Below, in pieces: positions 44,181 to 55,308 of a stretch of 64,000 nt of DNA. The stretch spans positions 2,108,001-2,172,000 of the forward strand of contig JAMXDE010000012.1 in the NCBI GenBank assembly GCA_026770025.1, in the 5' to 3' direction. A model generated the notes under the pieces. It did no database searches and was not told where the DNA came from. It saw only the letters and a list, made by a program, of their open reading frames with translations. The DNA comes from Craspedostauros australis. Lineage: Eukaryota; Bacillariophyta; Bacillariophyceae; Mastogloiales; Achnanthaceae. The position numbers were made by a program, and so were the translations under genes. Numbering within the stretch: position 1 is the stretch's first letter; every line of letters starts with the position of its first letter.

Positions 44181-45958
44181 GATCGTTGTTGTCTTTGGTC
44201 CTTCGTTCGTTGCTTTCCGATCTGGCTTCCTTTCTCCAGAGCCTCCTTCTGCGCGAATTCTGTCAGTGCAGTCTCTGTGGCAACTCGGCGTTTGATCCAG
44301 GGAACTGCGGGATACCGATCAGTGTTGGTTCACTGTCCTGCGCAATCGTGCGTGTGTTCATGTCTTCCGTTTTCTCCTGTTGGTGTGATTTTTGGGCTCC
44401 GCCGGAGCGCGTCACTGTGTGTCTTCGCGTGTCTTGTTGGATCTTGGATACGCTGCGGCGTGTTCTTTTTTCAGTGGAGTTTCGTTCGAGTTTCCTGGTG
44501 CTCCCATACGCGTGGTTCGTAACAGTGTCAATGTGTCGGTACGAGATACGAGTATCGCACGCTTTCTGCGAGCAGAGAGAGAGAGAGAGCTAGAGGGCGG
44601 CACGTATTGACACCTTACCTAGATCGTATCATACATACCACGCGATCACATGCACTCTCCCTCTGGAGAACAGTACACCATACAATAACATGATACAAAT
44701 AATATCGCAATCGTCAAGTACCTGCGCTTAGGTTATCATGCACCAAACTAGAGTACTCTAGTGGAATATGGAGTATACTCTGCGTTGCGATCTCCCTAAC
44801 AATTGTGCACATACAAGATCCACTCTCTACAACTTTGGGTTTCTGTATCAATTCTCTGGGGCGCGTTCCTATCGCGTGTGTTGTCTTGCATAGTGGAGTA
44901 GAATATAATTTATGCGTATTCACGAGCTACTCTATGTAGAAGCGCTGCACGGGTACACGTGGTGTGATACGAGTGCAAGGTGGTGTGTCAGTGTGTAGTT
45001 GTGTGCTCTCTCTCGTTTTCTTCGGAGAGGGAGGGCAGATGCAATACTTCGCTCCGCTTTACTTGACTCTATTCCAATCTACTCCACTTTACTTTACTTT
45101 ATTTTACTTTAGGAGCATTCCATACTCTACTCTAGAGCAACACGAAATGCATAATCAACACACCTACACCCCGTGCTCGCCTGTTGCTCTTCTTGGCACT
45201 CTTGTTGATTTCTCTAGCTCGCACATGTACTCATACTAGTATGGCATGGTATGGTATGGCCTTGTCTGGTGTCGTGCGTCGGTACCTCGAACCAACACAC
45301 TTTGTCATACTTCCTGGGCTGATGATTTGTTCGCCTCTTGTTTTGTGGAAACGATCAACAAGACTTCGATAGTCTCGAATTTAACGTCCTCACGAGTACC
45401 GTTACCGGTTGCTGTTGTCCCAACATCACTTAATGCTTCTCGCGTTGTTTCCGGACAGGTAGGACACACACGGAAATGGCATCCACACGTGCGCTTTGGC
45501 ACGATTGGTCAAAGGGGATCTTGGGGTGTTGCCGGTCACAAACTGTGCCGAAAGGCCAACTTCGGACGAGACTCTGCATTTGCGCCTGAGCAGCAACGCA
45601 GCGAGAGGGGTTACCAGGACGGCCTCGGAGGACAGCAACGAGGGATCTGTGCTGTTGTTGACACAAAACAAAAGTGGGAAATCTGCAACGAGGAGAGACT
45701 GCTGTGTAATAAATATTACGTAATACCCTGCGAGGAGTCAAAGAGGAGAATACGATACTTGCGAGCGCTGGTACACTCGCCAGAGAACATCAGCAAGCAC
45801 AACGACACAAATTCCACAAAGGGCACAGACAGAACCACCAGCATAGGCAGGAGCAACGGCACAGGCGTCATCATCAGTCACACCCAGCAGCAGCCAGGAG
45901 GAACATTTTCAGTGGGAGAAGCCGAAGCCGAAGCAAAAGCAGCAGCAAGTACCATTGC
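44181..45958. other. Divergent intergenic region between the PfkB kinase and the bHLH gene
   Basis: 1.8 kb. Contains a (GA)n run at 44575-44590, the 14-base palindrome CTAGAGTACTCTAG at 44748-44761, and ACTTT repeats at 45085-45111. A top-strand frame at 45246-46001 is open but starts without a good ATG context and has no recognisable domain; it is read as leader of the bHLH gene. Confidence 0.5.
44748..44761. promoter_or_regulatory. Perfect 14-base palindrome CTAGAGTACTCTAG
   Basis: Longest perfect instance of the GAGTACTC palindrome family found in the intergenic DNA. It lies in a divergent promoter region about 570 bases upstream of the PfkB kinase ATG. A protein-binding role is inference. 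Confidence 0.4.
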
Positions 45959-47189
45959 ATGCAAACACCGCGGCGCAGCGAAGAACAGCACCCAGACATG
46001 ACCAGCAATAATCGATCTTCATCTTCCTTGGGGCTACCCGTACCCCAGGACGAACCATGCGACGACACCACATCGCGATCAGAACTCAAGCGGCGCAGGG
46101 AGAAGCAGCGGAGATTGGATGTCCGGATGGCATTCGAGGAGCTATCGACTATCATCTCCCTCATTGATCCTGGCATGGTCAACATCGATGCTGGGCGGAA
46201 ACGACGGAAGAAGACAAGCGATCAGGACAACGCAAATCGTGTTGAAATTATTCATCGAGCTACAAAGATCATGCGGAGGCTGCATCATGAAAATGAAGCA
46301 ACCAAGCAGATGCTCACACAGATGAGGAACACGACGCATCACAGGTATACTGATGAAGGTGTAAGTTCTCCTTTCGCTCTGCGAAATCAAGGTTCTGGCC
46401 TCTCGCCAGGGAGCAATGAGGTTACTCTACCGGAAGCCGGCTTCGTGTCACAATCGTCATGTATCGTCCTATCGTGACAATCTCCACGCACCTGTGCCAT
46501 CCTTCGTGGGCAACGGAAAAATGGGCTGTTTGTTGGGCACCGGCCAGGACATGTAGAAGGCGTGCACCTCATCAGAGCTCGCGGACGCTCCGCCTCTCCA
46601 GAAGGATACCAGGCAGATGGCATGAATGAAGCAAGAGGAGTTTGCTGTCATCTTGCACAGTGTGGTATCCAATGCTCCGCGGTTGTTGCATCGATGGCTT
46701 TTCTCACCATCTCTTTGTTTTCTTCTGAATCGGACTTTGTCTCTCCCTCACAATCCCCTGGGTCCTCGAACACGTTGGTTACCTGATTCACATCATGGAG
46801 CACAGAAGGTTCTAGTAATGGTACCAACTTTGGCTCTGGTAGAGCAGCAGCAACAGCCACCTGTCGCAAAGGCTACGTACCCCACGTACTACCAGAAACA
46901 AATGGTTCACCAGACCATGGTGCCCGACTACCCACAATACATCCACTCCCCAATTCTCGATCAGCACAACGTCTACAGCCCAAACGGAGGTTCTTCCGCA
47001 TGGGGAGAACCGCTGAGATCGCTCCCAGTGTCCATGTCAGCGCCTCACATCAACCTGGACGTTTCGAAGCGCACCAGCCACTCATCGACGAAGCCAGCTG
47101 ATGGCAACAATGCTACGGGCTTGATGGGATTTTTCAACAGTGCTGGCCATTTCGGGGGCGGTAGCGCAGGTGAAGGTGGTCGCTGTTGA
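45959..47189 (+). CDS. bHLH transcription factor, two exons
   Basis: Exon 1 is 45959-46360 and exon 2 is 46806-47189. Donor GTAAGT and acceptor CACAG join in phase 0 as YTDEG|KVLVMVPTLALVEQ; the intron is 445 bases and the product 261 residues. The basic region and helix 1 are SELKRRREKQRRLDVRMAFEELSTII. The loop is long and highly charged (DAGRKRRKKTSDQDNA), and helix 2 is NRVEIIHRATKIMRRLHHE, leading into a short Leu/Met-rich extension. The second exon begins VLVMVP and continues with a Gln, Pro, Tyr and Ser-rich activation-type region. The start could instead be the Met 13 codons later. Likely a nuclear DNA-binding dimer; targets are unknown. Confidence 0.87.
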
Positions 47190-47646
47190 CGCACCACATA
47201 CCACTACATGTAGGAGAGCTTGTTCGGATCTCACTAACCCTAAACTCGTCCAGAACTTGTCTCGAAGTATCATAAATGCAAATTAATTCATCGCCAATGA
47301 ATCTAAGAGCACGAAACGTAGCATGCTCATGCTTTATCGAGTCTTAGCACATGTTGGGCTTCGCTTGCCATTGCAAACTCTGCAGGAGCATGCTCTTGGA
47401 GTATTGGTACAGTGGCTTTGCTTATTCTACTCTTCTCTGCTCTGCTCGTAACATATTATACTTGACTTGACTTTATGTCACCCTCTCGTTCTTTCTTCAC
47501 ATCGTTGGTTCGTTCGAGAGATTAGAGTCTCACTTGGAATCAGTGGACTTATGGCCACCACCCGAGCATCCGTGCCCACCGCAAACCTGATCCGTCGCAA
47601 TTCTCCAAAACCCTTCATGATTCATGTTGATTGTTGTGTACTATTA
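47190..47646. other. Convergent intergenic region
   Basis: 457 bases between the 3' ends of the bHLH and bZIP genes. No feature recognised. Confidence 0.6.
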
Positions 47647-50600
47647 TCATGCTGTATCAAAAGAGAATGTCGAGTCAAGGGTGTCATCTGGCTGAGAAAT
47701 CTGCAACACCTCTTCGAGATGGCGGCTGATTTCGGATAGATCATTTGTGCAGCTGACATCGCGCCGCGTTGTCGCCGATGACTGCGTTGATGCTTCGTCG
47801 GACCTCTTTGCCATCAAGCCACCACCATTCTTCGCATACCAATCATGATATCGTACTGCTTGACGCGGAGTCAGTACCTGGAGGAAGATGTGATCCTGCT
47901 TCAGCGATCCCGTGTAACTCTGGAACAGAATAGCGTGCTTGAGGCAATGGATCATTCTGATGGCTGTCGCGATTTTGGATCGCTGACTTTTGGTGGACGG
48001 TTGCCGCTGGAGCCTTTCGTTGTCATGCCCACAGTCCAATGATTGTATCCGAGATGAACGGAGCGATGGGTGGTAGGAAGGAAATCAAGCACAGTGTGAG
48101 GTAATGTGTGCTCTTGCCCATGGACCACACTCCAATCGCAAGAACATGGAAACACAACACGTGCTGTGCGAGCGTCGGGAATCGCGTAACAGTCAGCAAC
48201 CAAACAGAGTAGAGTATGACACACGACCATGAGCCGATCATCCCACGGAGAGCAACCAAAGCTTGTGATCAACAGACATCGTCGGCTCGAAGCTGGTGGA
48301 CGATGGTCTACGAATCTGGCCGCTCTCCCCAGCTCGGTTTATCAACGTACTTTTCGGTCGTCGATACCATGCGCTCTTCCTGATCCACGCTGATGCTCAA
48401 TTCAAAGCAAGTCATGGGCCACATCTTGGCACTATCGAAAGCGCTTGCTGACTGGATGGCAGGCTTTGACCTGGTTCCAGCAGTCTGCTTCTTTTTCCCG
48501 TTGCTCCGACCGTCGCTCGATGGTTTCGCCTTTCTCTCTGCCTTTGGACCGTTCGCTATTTCGTCCCCTATCTGCTTTGAGCTAACCTTCGTATTGATGG
48601 GATTTAAACCCCCGGACTTGCCCCCAGCAGAACTCCCACCCTCAGTCTTTTGGCGCTCTTCTTCGACATGCGCAAGCTTGCCAGCCACAAAGTAACTTTC
48701 CTGCTGCAACGTAACCCACAGCAAGAATCGTTGATGGGTTTGCAAAACCGCCCGGTTCAATGCATTCCACTGAAAGTCGATAACAGCACGACGCACCGGG
48801 CAGTTAAATCCGTTGTCAACAATCTTCGATGTGAGACTCTGTTGCTCCATTACTGCGGTAGACGGTTGCCCTGGAGCACCAGTGCAGCTATGTGATCGTG
48901 CCTCTGGCTCCGACTCCAACTCAGAGATTTGCGCCCGCTTGCCAAACAAGGCCAGGCGGAGAGCTGTCAGGGATGAATTCATGACTTTGATGCTCTGCCT
49001 TCTTTCCATTTCTAACTCTTGATATAGTGCATCGACTTGCTGCTCAAGCTTGAACAATCGCTCCTTCTTTCTCCGTCGAGACTTTCTTGCTGACTCACGA
49101 TTGCGCTCCAGTCGCTTTGCACGTTTCTCTTCAGATTCAACAGCGTTTGATGATGATGCCGACGCAAGTAAGGATGAAGCAGCCTTATGATTGAGCTGAT
49201 TCAAAGCTGCGGCAGCAGCTGCCGCAGCGGCTGAGTGATGAGTCGGTACAAAGAAGAATGGGTTTTGCACATGCGTCTGTGGAAACGAGGTTGATGTTTT
49301 GCTGACCACATTCGTTGTCTGCCCAATCACACCTGTTAGGTTCGCTTGTGCCATACGTCCTGTCGTGAATGCAGTGCCAGGCATGTGTTGTCCGTTTGTT
49401 GGTGCTGCTGTTGTGATACCTGCCGATGTTTGCGCCGACGTTGACGTTGGCGTTGATGCTGTGGCGGATGAGGTGGCAAATGCGCTCGTCTGTATGTTGG
49501 GCTGATAGGAGGATTGATAGTTACCAATGGTTGGTTGAGAATGGGATGTCGCCGTGGCGTCGTACATCGTTGCAATGGGATGCGTGACCACCGGTGCTGG
49601 TTGTGGTAGTGATGGCGCACGGATACGTTGTGGTTGTATGGTTTCTGCACTAGAGGTTGCATGTAGCAGGGACATGTCCATATGGTTTACAGCGTCCGTT
49701 TTTGAGGAGCTTGGTGCAACGAGCCTTTGATCATCGCCCGCTGATTCTTCCCGGACTGCGTTTGTTTGTGTTTGTGATGCATGCGATGCAAATACTGTTG
49801 GTGGGTGTTTGGCAGGCGGAGAGAAAGAGGACCCACCAGTCATGTGGCCATGTGACCCACCAGACTTCGATGATTGGGTTGGTTGGGACGGAGGCGAAAT
49901 TGGCAACATGAGAGTTTCCTCGACCGGGCCAAGATCAGCTGCAGGTGATATCGGAGTGAGGCCATTGATAGATTGAAACGAATCTCGAGATACCATTTTT
50001 TCATCTTTGTACGGTTGCTGGGTGGTTGTTTGATTTTGAACGAAATTCGTGGATCTTTCCGCTGAAATGGTCCCCAAGAAGGGGATCGAAGACGGGAAAA
50101 TGGGAGCGGTTGAACTGCGACTTGTAAATGTAGAAGTGTTTTGCAATTTGGACGACGAGGGTTGCACCGCCTGTGACATTCGAGCGAGGTGTGGTTGTCG
50201 ATGATATCTAGCTTCTGGATTTGGAGCGTACAGATGATGTAACTTCCCTGTTGCTGATCGATTTTGCAGAGAATCAGAACTCCTCGCTGCTGCCATCGAA
50301 GCAATCGATGATGAGCCGGATGGCATGGCCCGAGCCACGGCCGTAGACGTTGTGTGATAGTATTGGATCGCAGGTGTCGAGGGGGCAATCTTTCCGTTCT
50401 TGCGACCATCTGCATCGTCGTCGCTGTCATCGTCAGCTGAACCACGTGCGTTGAGCACACTGTTTGCATGATACTGGATGAAATTGCCGCTTTCATTCCT
50501 GCCGATGCGTTGCACGTCGCTCCTCGTCGGCCCTGGCCCCAATGCTGTTTCCAATCCTGTCATGGTGCTATGTTGTAGAGCCGATTGTTCATCGATCGAG

Positions 50601-51446
50601 GACACAAGCGGAGTTGCGCGAGATATTCCAAGGTGGCAAGTGAGAGGTTGAGTCTTGCTGACTGCGGGACCGTGCATCAAGGCCGGCGGATGCTGATATT
50701 GAATTGGCCGCATATCGTTTTGATGCTCCGAATGCAATCTCGATGCTTCAGCTGAGTCATTATCATCTGCTCCAAGAAAATAGGAAAGGATCTCGTCATC
50801 CTCTGTCTCAGATTTTTGCGGTGCGTTGCAATGCCGTTTGGTGAGAAGAGCACGTGTGACGGTGCGTTGCGATATGTTCGGCGTACCACGCGTTGTCCGC
50901 AAGGAGGCAACAAAGACATGTGGTGAGGTTGGTAGATTCATGTTGCGCTGTGAGTGTGACACTCTATTGGCCTGAGACTCGCAGTATGTGTACTCTGCTG
51001 CAATTGTACGACTCCATCAAACAATAGTCCATGTCGTCTTCTATACTCGCATGGTGCTGCACAATCATGTACGATATTGTCAATATGGAACTGATACGTT
51101 GATACCAATGAAACACAAACAATGGCAGGGATCATTTCGAAGCATGCTCCTCCCCCTCGTTCAAGTCGGGAAATGCGCACGCATCCACGCATCCACGCAT
51201 TCACATACACTTGCTGTTGCGAAACTCAGGCCAAATTCGATTTCGGAAATGGATTGGATCCCTCACCTGTGGCAAGATCCCACGCCGCAGTCTTTCGAGG
51301 AAGACTTGATTGATGATTTGCACCACCTCTTGATCGCGCATGGCTTGGCAGTTGTGTTCCCATCGCAGCTTCGATTCCAACTTCTGTTGGCGAATCAACG
51401 AGAGATGACGGATTTGTTTGCGCTCGTTCCACAGGCTTCGAGGCAT
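47647..51446 (-). CDS. bZIP transcription factor with conserved C-terminal exon, two or three exons
   Basis: The main exon, 50947-48351, is secure. The bZIP region is at about bases 49135-48950: KRLERNRESARKSRRRKKERLF followed by a leucine-zipper heptad region. A long Ser/Gln/Thr-rich N-terminal region and a poly-Ala run (HHSAAAAAAAAALNQ) precede it. Downstream, TQHRFLLWVTLQQESYF-like sequence and MTCFELSISVDQEERM lead into a last exon (about 47986-47647) with IRMIHCLKHAILFQS and VLTPRQAVRYHDWY, a block found at the end of diatom bZIPs. Its 5' joint is ambiguous: GTACGT at 48350 with acceptor AAAAG at 47987, or GTATCG after ERM with GTCAG. An upstream exon 51446-51267 (MPRSLWNERKQIRHL) joins in phase through GTGAGG and CACAG. 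If it is not used, translation starts at 50941. The full model gives 1038 residues. Confidence 0.85.
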
Positions 51447-52444
51447 TTGGTGGTGTGGGAGTTGCTGGCATGTCTCCACTGTTCATCTCGGACTGCGTGT
51501 CCATCTCTTGGTGTTGCGGCGCGGTGTACCGTAGTTCGGTTCAGCAAAGCAAAGCACCGCGCTGTGCCGCCAAAACTATTGATGCTACTCGTGCCTGTGA
51601 TACTCGTACGCACAATACTTGCAGTTTGGTGCGCCCCGAGAGACGGTGAGAATGGTGATGGTGTTTGGGATGGTAGCTCGTACGAGCACGGTTAATCGTG
51701 TGCTACCTCGCAGTATCGTCTCGTCTCGCTACGGTCAGGTCGTACCCAGACTACTCTCGCCTTTGATCGCAGCAAGATAGAGGTATGGCGCTCCAATTGA
51801 GACCTTGACTTTTACTCTGCGTTTCGTGCCTCCTCGTTATCACACACTGCGCGCATGTAACCCTGAATGCCACGGATGGCACCCGTACTGGTGCTCGCGA
51901 GGGAGCCTTCGGTGTGTCTGTTCTGTGGCTACTTGTACTCGTACATGAATAGAGTATGGTGATTGTGTTTGCGGTTGTGTTTGTACAGGAACGTATGGTT
52001 GTTGTGCATGAGAATCATCTGTGGTTTTGGTTGCCGTCGTTTGCCCTCTCTCTCTCTGTGGTTTGTTGCGCGCTCTGGGGTAGGTTGTGCCAACGGTGTG
52101 TTGCGATTTGTGTCGCAGTGCTGCGATTGTTGTTGCTGAGCAAAGCGTGACTAAGATGGTGTACTCGTGATTCGTCCAGAACACTCACTGGTGCGCCACC
52201 TCCGTTCGTGTGGCCAGGTCGTCCGTACAAATGTGTACCCAGACGCGAAACGCAGACGACACACCGCGAGTATGTGGATTCCGACAGCGCTGCCCAGAGT
52301 AACTTGGCCCGCAATACCAATTCTCTATGTCTCTCGTACTTGGATGGCGGCACACAGTGATTCGGATGGAGAATGAGATACGGAATGCAATGGCGGCGCA
52401 AGCATCTATTCATAAATCACGCATACTATGGCCCGCTTAAGATC
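51447..52444. other. Intergenic region upstream of the bZIP gene
   Basis: About 1 kb, with several ACTCGTAC/GTACGAG sequences (near 51610, 51677 and 51935) and a CTCTCTCTCTC run near 52047. No gene supported. Confidence 0.55.
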
Positions 52445-54052
52445 CTACTTATTCTTTTTTGCTTTGCTGGTCGCAGATTTCTTGGTCACATTCTTCACCT
52501 TTCTCCCGTCGCTCTCCTCCTTCTTCCACTTGCCTTGAACGTACTCGACGAGATACTGCGCTAATGCCAGGACGACAAGGACGGGGACGAAGATACACAC
52601 TTTGTCGAAGTACAGCGGGCCGTTATCTGTCCCAAACGTGGTACAGAACCAGACGAAGAGGGTCGAAATGAATTGTGGAAGTCTTCCACCGCCCAACATT
52701 GCCACAAATGGCAGGACCATTCGTCGTGCTGTGGATATAGGAGTGGCGAAGACGTACTTTCGTGCCACATAGACTGGCTCATCACTGGAGTTGGGCAGCA
52801 TTGCATGGAGAGTGCTGAGATCAACATGCCGGTTGGCGTGGTCATTCGAGTTGTGATGGACAACTGCCATGCCTCTCTGGGGGCTGATTTTGATCGGCTC
52901 CTTGCCCGACGGGTACACAATCGGGCCACCTGCGTCGGATAGGAAGACGGTGATCGTCGCAATGGGCACTGTGGCGGAGCCCGAAGCATCACCACCGAAG
53001 GTGTCGTAGTGCGGCAACCAATGCCCCCCGGGCTCGACGCGGTCAACGACAAAGTCGCTAAAATGGGCCGTAGGGAATCCTGTCACCTGCTCGATCCGTT
53101 CTTCGGATGCTTTCCTCGACTGGCTTTGCAGCATGCCCTCCCACAATATCAAACGGTCGACGCCCTTGCTTTTCTCGGGCTGATCGTAGAGCTGGAGAAG
53201 ATCTATGCCGCCAACACTGCTCGGTATTTTCGGCTGCAAAGCCTCCACCCGGTTTCGCACGTCGCGGACCTCATCGTCCGTCAGGAGGTTGTGGATGAGG
53301 TACAAGGTCGGTTCCGCTGGCTCAACGTCTTCAAAAAACGGCCTGTCCCCTGCTGCGTACAAGCGAACTCGGTCCGGCATCCCGTGGTTGACGATTTCTT
53401 CCTGTGTCATTCCGGCGTCGACCGTCGCGGTCGTTAGGACATTGGCAGAATTCAACGACACCATGATAACCGGAATGTCGATATCCTTGGCCATCTGCAA
53501 CTCTTGCTGGCCTGCGTCCATTCGGAAGATATCGTCAGGGCGTTTGTCATTCACGTTAACGACGAGCAGGGCAGCCGCGCCGCTAATCTTGGCAACTTCC
53601 GCCATCTGCACATACGATAGCACGCCTCCGTTGGTCATGACGACCATGTTCCCCTCCACCTCATCAGCGTTGAGAAGCTTTTGAGGCTCGCCAAGTCTCT
53701 CATCTCGATCTTCAGATCCTCCGTCAGCATCTACGCTTCCAGTGAGAGGTGAGGCCAGAATGGGCTTGCACTCAACCTCCAGAAGCGCTGCCTGATCGGT
53801 CTGCGGTCCAAAATAAGCAACTGACGCATCGAGCGCCGATATCACAGCTGAATTTCCCCACTCGAGCACAGCAGCTTCTACTTGCGTGCGGCGCGGAAAG
53901 TGCAAGTACGGCAGGGATGATAAATTTCCATCAGCAAACCGTTTGCTGCTGTTTGCGTGTTCGTCCTGAGCGGTCACGGCGTGCGGCGCCTGCATCAGCG
54001 ACAAGTTCCATGCAAGGAAAGGGATTCCGAGCATCGGGGAGGAACACTTCAT
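52445..54052 (-). CDS. ER membrane prolyl 4-hydroxylase-like 2OG-Fe(II) oxygenase with a PA domain
   Basis: Single exon, 535 residues from the ATG at 54052, chosen because it begins a signal peptide (MLGIPFLAWNLSLMQAPHAVTA). A protease-associated (PA) domain lies at about 97-205 (NMVVMTNGGVLSYVQMAEVA, GAAALLVVNVNDK, IPVIMVS). The oxygenase domain is at about 250-450, starting LYLIHNLLTDDEVRDVRNRV. It has the iron ligands HxD in LPHYDTFGG (about 346) and a distal His in LHAMLP, and the 2-oxoglutarate-binding basic residue in VARKYVF. A C-terminal membrane helix (VCIFVPVLVVLALAQYLV) and a lysine-rich tail ending KKNK follow; KKxx is an ER retrieval signal. It probably hydroxylates proline in secreted proteins. 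The frame is open 213 codons further upstream to another ATG at 54691, but that stretch is not protein-like. Confidence 0.87.
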   Translation of the reverse strand: MKCSSPMLGIPFLAWNLSLMQAPHAVTAQDEHANSSKRFADGNLSSLPYLHFPRRTQVEAAVLEWGNSAVISALDASVAYFGPQTDQAALLEVECKPILASPLTGSVDADGGSEDRDERLGEPQKLLNADEVEGNMVVMTNGGVLSYVQMAEVAKISGAAALLVVNVNDKRPDDIFRMDAGQQELQMAKDIDIPVIMVSLNSANVLTTATVDAGMTQEEIVNHGMPDRVRLYAAGDRPFFEDVEPAEPTLYLIHNLLTDDEVRDVRNRVEALQPKIPSSVGGIDLLQLYDQPEKSKGVDRLILWEGMLQSQSRKASEERIEQVTGFPTAHFSDFVVDRVEPGGHWLPHYDTFGGDASGSATVPIATITVFLSDAGGPIVYPSGKEPIKISPQRGMAVVHHNSNDHANRHVDLSTLHAMLPNSSDEPVYVARKYVFATPISTARRMVLPFVAMLGGGRLPQFISTLFVWFCTTFGTDNGPLYFDKVCIFVPVLVVLALAQYLVEYVQGKWKKEESDGRKVKNVTKKSATSKAKKNK

Positions 54053-55308
54053 GATGCTCGTCGTCTGTCCTTGTCTGCACTCGTGCCCTCCGTACGTACT
54101 GCGAGTATGCCAGCAGTTCTCACCACCTCCGTCACCGGCTGCGCTGCCCAACTGAGCTGATTGAGATAGAAACGAGGAGGGCAGAGCGGAGCAAGGTATG
54201 GTTGAGTATGGTAGATTGTGCTCTACTTGTGTGGGTATGTCGCGGTACGGATGGGGTGCAGCACAGCAGTTTGTCAGGAATGAGAGCACCTCCGTCGCTC
54301 GTAACGGGCTCAACGTCGCTGGAGACGGGATGGTGTAACCTGCGATGTTGGGACCCTCTCTGGTGGGTCGACCTCGGCTTGGCTTTGGATGACGCCTCGC
54401 GGATGCGACAACTTGTGGTGTGTGCTTCGCGTCATCTGTGCGAATTCTCTGGAAGTCCTGCCTCCACGTGGATTTCACGCATGTGTTGGTCGGGTGACTC
54501 GATCGCGCGATCCTTGATCCACTCACAAACGAAGGCCAGACCAATGTCTGTATGTTCACACAAGAAGTTCGTGACATACGAAAAAGCAGGTATGAAAACA
54601 CAATTCGCACGAGGTTTCGACACAATCTGCGAAAATGGCTCAACCCCCCAAAACGCAAGAAACAGAACACTCTCTTCCAGAATACTACCATAAATTACTA
54701 AATTCATCGTACTACATGCGCTTTTTGGGCGTTCGCGAGTGAAAAATCCACAACGAGTTCGGGTATACGGGACTCAAATCAAAAGTGTTTGACAACAGTA
54801 TATTACCAGTACTCCCGAAAGGCGAGAAGCATGCGTTTCAGCAGATCATCTCCACCAAAGCGTTTGGACATGGGACCCTCCTCCGGGTTGACACTGCCCT
54901 CTGCATTTCTCATCGCGCCATACACACATGCATAGTCGCATGGCACCCCGCCCATTGCATCCGCATGCGTGCTGGAGGCACGAACTCCACACCTCGGACG
55001 AAGTGCGACTTTTCTACTCAACACGGAAATTATGCTAACGCTGAAGAATATGATGGTAACGTGTGAATTACGTGTACTCAAGATCTGATCAAGATGACGC
55101 TGGGCTGTGCGTCATACTATGCTTGTGTTGAAAGGTGTTTTGGGTGTATTCACCTGCGCACGCGTGCAACGAATGGATGGTGTTGTCATGCGTGTGATGG
55201 CGGAACCAGGGTGTCTGCAGAGCTGCTGCTGTCTCCCGAAAGGGATCCTGGACTCCACGGGACTGTTCATCCTGTCGAATTCCAGCCTAAGCTGACGTGC
55301 TCTGCGGC
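54053..55308. other. Intergenic region between the prolyl hydroxylase and the giant adhesin
   Basis: 1.26 kb. Upstream DNA of the hydroxylase and downstream DNA of the giant gene. No RNA gene, repeat or convincing frame beyond the upstream extension mentioned for the hydroxylase. Confidence 0.55.

Noticed and set aside
45246-46001. Top-strand frame of 251 codons upstream of the bHLH gene
   Set aside because: Overlaps the bHLH start in a different frame and has no recognisable domain; more likely 5' leader and promoter.
50988-51695. Top-strand frame of 235 codons
   Set aside because: Opposite strand to the in-phase first exon of the bZIP gene; its Leu-rich look arises as the complement of a charged coding exon.
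54053-54691. In-frame upstream extension of the prolyl hydroxylase to an ATG at 54691
   Set aside because: Would bury a good signal peptide at residue 214, and the stretch has no protein-like conservation. Kept as an alternative start only.
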